Below the pieces are notes generated by a model that made no database searches, had not been told where the DNA came from, and worked only from the letters and a program-made list of their open reading frames with translations. A stretch of 6,062 nucleotides of DNA. Source: Candidatus Sivonenia alaskensis PMM_0068 (GTDB taxonomy: Bacteria; Cyanobacteriota; Cyanobacteriia; Gloeobacterales; PMM-0068). This document shows, piece by piece, positions 5,456-6,062 of this stretch; the stretch's first letter is position 1, and the number at the start of each line of letters is the position of its first letter. Location: positions 1 through 6,062 of the forward strand of contig CASBPW010000097.1 of NCBI GenBank assembly GCA_949127685.1, read 5' to 3'. Both the position numbers and the translations under genes were made by a program.

Positions 5456-6046
5456 TTACATTTCTCTGCGACCTTCTAGGGCACGGGCTAAGGTCACCTC
5501 ATCGGCATATTCCAAATCTGCACCCATGGGTAGACCAAAGGCAATGCGCGTAACGCGGGTGAAAGGTTTGAGGAGTTTACCGACGTAGAGGGTGGTGGTT
5601 TCCCCTTCCACGCTGGGATTAATCGCCAGAATTACTTCCTGGATTTCATCGGTGCTGACCCGTTGAATCAGTTCCTTGATGTGGAGTTGTTCGGGACCAA
5701 TGCCATCCATAGGAGAGATCAACCCGCCCAAGATGTGATAGTAGCCCCGATATTCACGGGTTTTTTCTAGCGCGACTAAGTCTCTGGGTTCAGCGACCAC
5801 GCATAAAGACGCTAAATCCCGATTTGTGTTGCAACAGAGTTCACAGATGGGGTCCACCGATAAATTGAAACAGCGGGTGCAGGTTCCCACCTGTTCGGTA
5901 CAGTCGATCAAAGCTTGGGCAAGTTGTTGAACTTCTTGCTTGGGTCGTTTTAGGACATGAAAAGCTAGCCGTTGAGCAGTTTTAGGGCCAATTCCAGGAA
6001 GGCGCTGAAACTGCTCAATCAAACGAGCAAGAGGGCGAGTATACAT
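5456..6046 (-). CDS. recR: Recombination mediator protein RecR
   Basis: RecR works with RecF and RecO in the cytoplasm to load RecA onto SSB-coated single-stranded DNA at gaps and stalled forks. The 196-residue product has the helix-hairpin-helix RLPGIGPKTAQRLAFH (15-30), a C4 zinc finger (C56, C59, C68, C71, with an extra C72), and a Toprim domain from about 80 (CVVAEPRDLVALEKT) to 173 including GLISPMDGIGP and NPSVEGETTT. The C-terminal GLPMGADLEYADEVTLARALEGRR is the conserved RecR end. Length is normal (about 198). Sequence character is cyanobacterial. The ATG at 6046 gives MYTRPLARL, as in relatives, but the frame stays open to the right edge, so a start a few codons upstream cannot be excluded. 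No Shine-Dalgarno is seen in the 16 upstream bases. No dnaX or ybaB neighbour is visible. Confidence 0.96.
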   Translation of the reverse strand: MYTRPLARLIEQFQRLPGIGPKTAQRLAFHVLKRPKQEVQQLAQALIDCTEQVGTCTRCFNLSVDPICELCCNTNRDLASLCVVAEPRDLVALEKTREYRGYYHILGGLISPMDGIGPEQLHIKELIQRVSTDEIQEVILAINPSVEGETTTLYVGKLLKPFTRVTRIAFGLPMGADLEYADEVTLARALEGRREM

Positions 6047-6062
6047 AATATTGGCCCGAAAT

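Overview
The window most likely comes from a cyanobacterium. The best indicator is the complete recR gene at the right end: its N-terminus (MYTRPLARLIEQ) and C-terminus (EYADEVTLARALEGRRE) read like cyanobacterial RecR. Base composition is moderate and no GCGATCGC (HIP1) octamer was seen. The histidyl-tRNA synthetase is not the form I would expect in a typical cyanobacterium, and there is an archaeal-type chaperonin, so the lineage may be unusual or may have acquired genes. I cannot place it further.

Layout, left to right. At 1-77 (-) lies the first 25 codons of a HigB-type toxin, cut by the window edge. Its leader (78-262) holds a candidate extended -10 promoter and several small dyads. At 263-1318 (-) is a complete AroG-type DAHP synthase, first enzyme of the shikimate pathway. 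After a 133-bp gap with a candidate promoter comes a histidyl-tRNA synthetase at 1452-2948 (-). A 55-bp divergent gap separates it from a two-gene plus-strand unit: a 500-residue chaperonin (3004-4506) and an exported protein made of two copies of one domain (4503-5342). These two share a 4-base GTGA stop/start overlap. A 113-bp convergent gap follows, then recR (5456-6046, -).

Four complete or near-complete reading frames are ordinary or easily named: aroG, hisS, recR and the start of higB. The interesting part is the central plus-strand unit. The chaperonin is of the thermosome kind (group II, or the bacterial group III), not GroEL. It keeps all three ATPase aspartates and the region of the built-in lid. 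It is tightly coupled to a secreted protein of unrecognised family with a conserved Trp-rich repeat. That pairing, in a bacterium and away from dnaK or groES, is the best candidate here for an undescribed system. No tRNA, rRNA, CRISPR array or insertion sequence was found.
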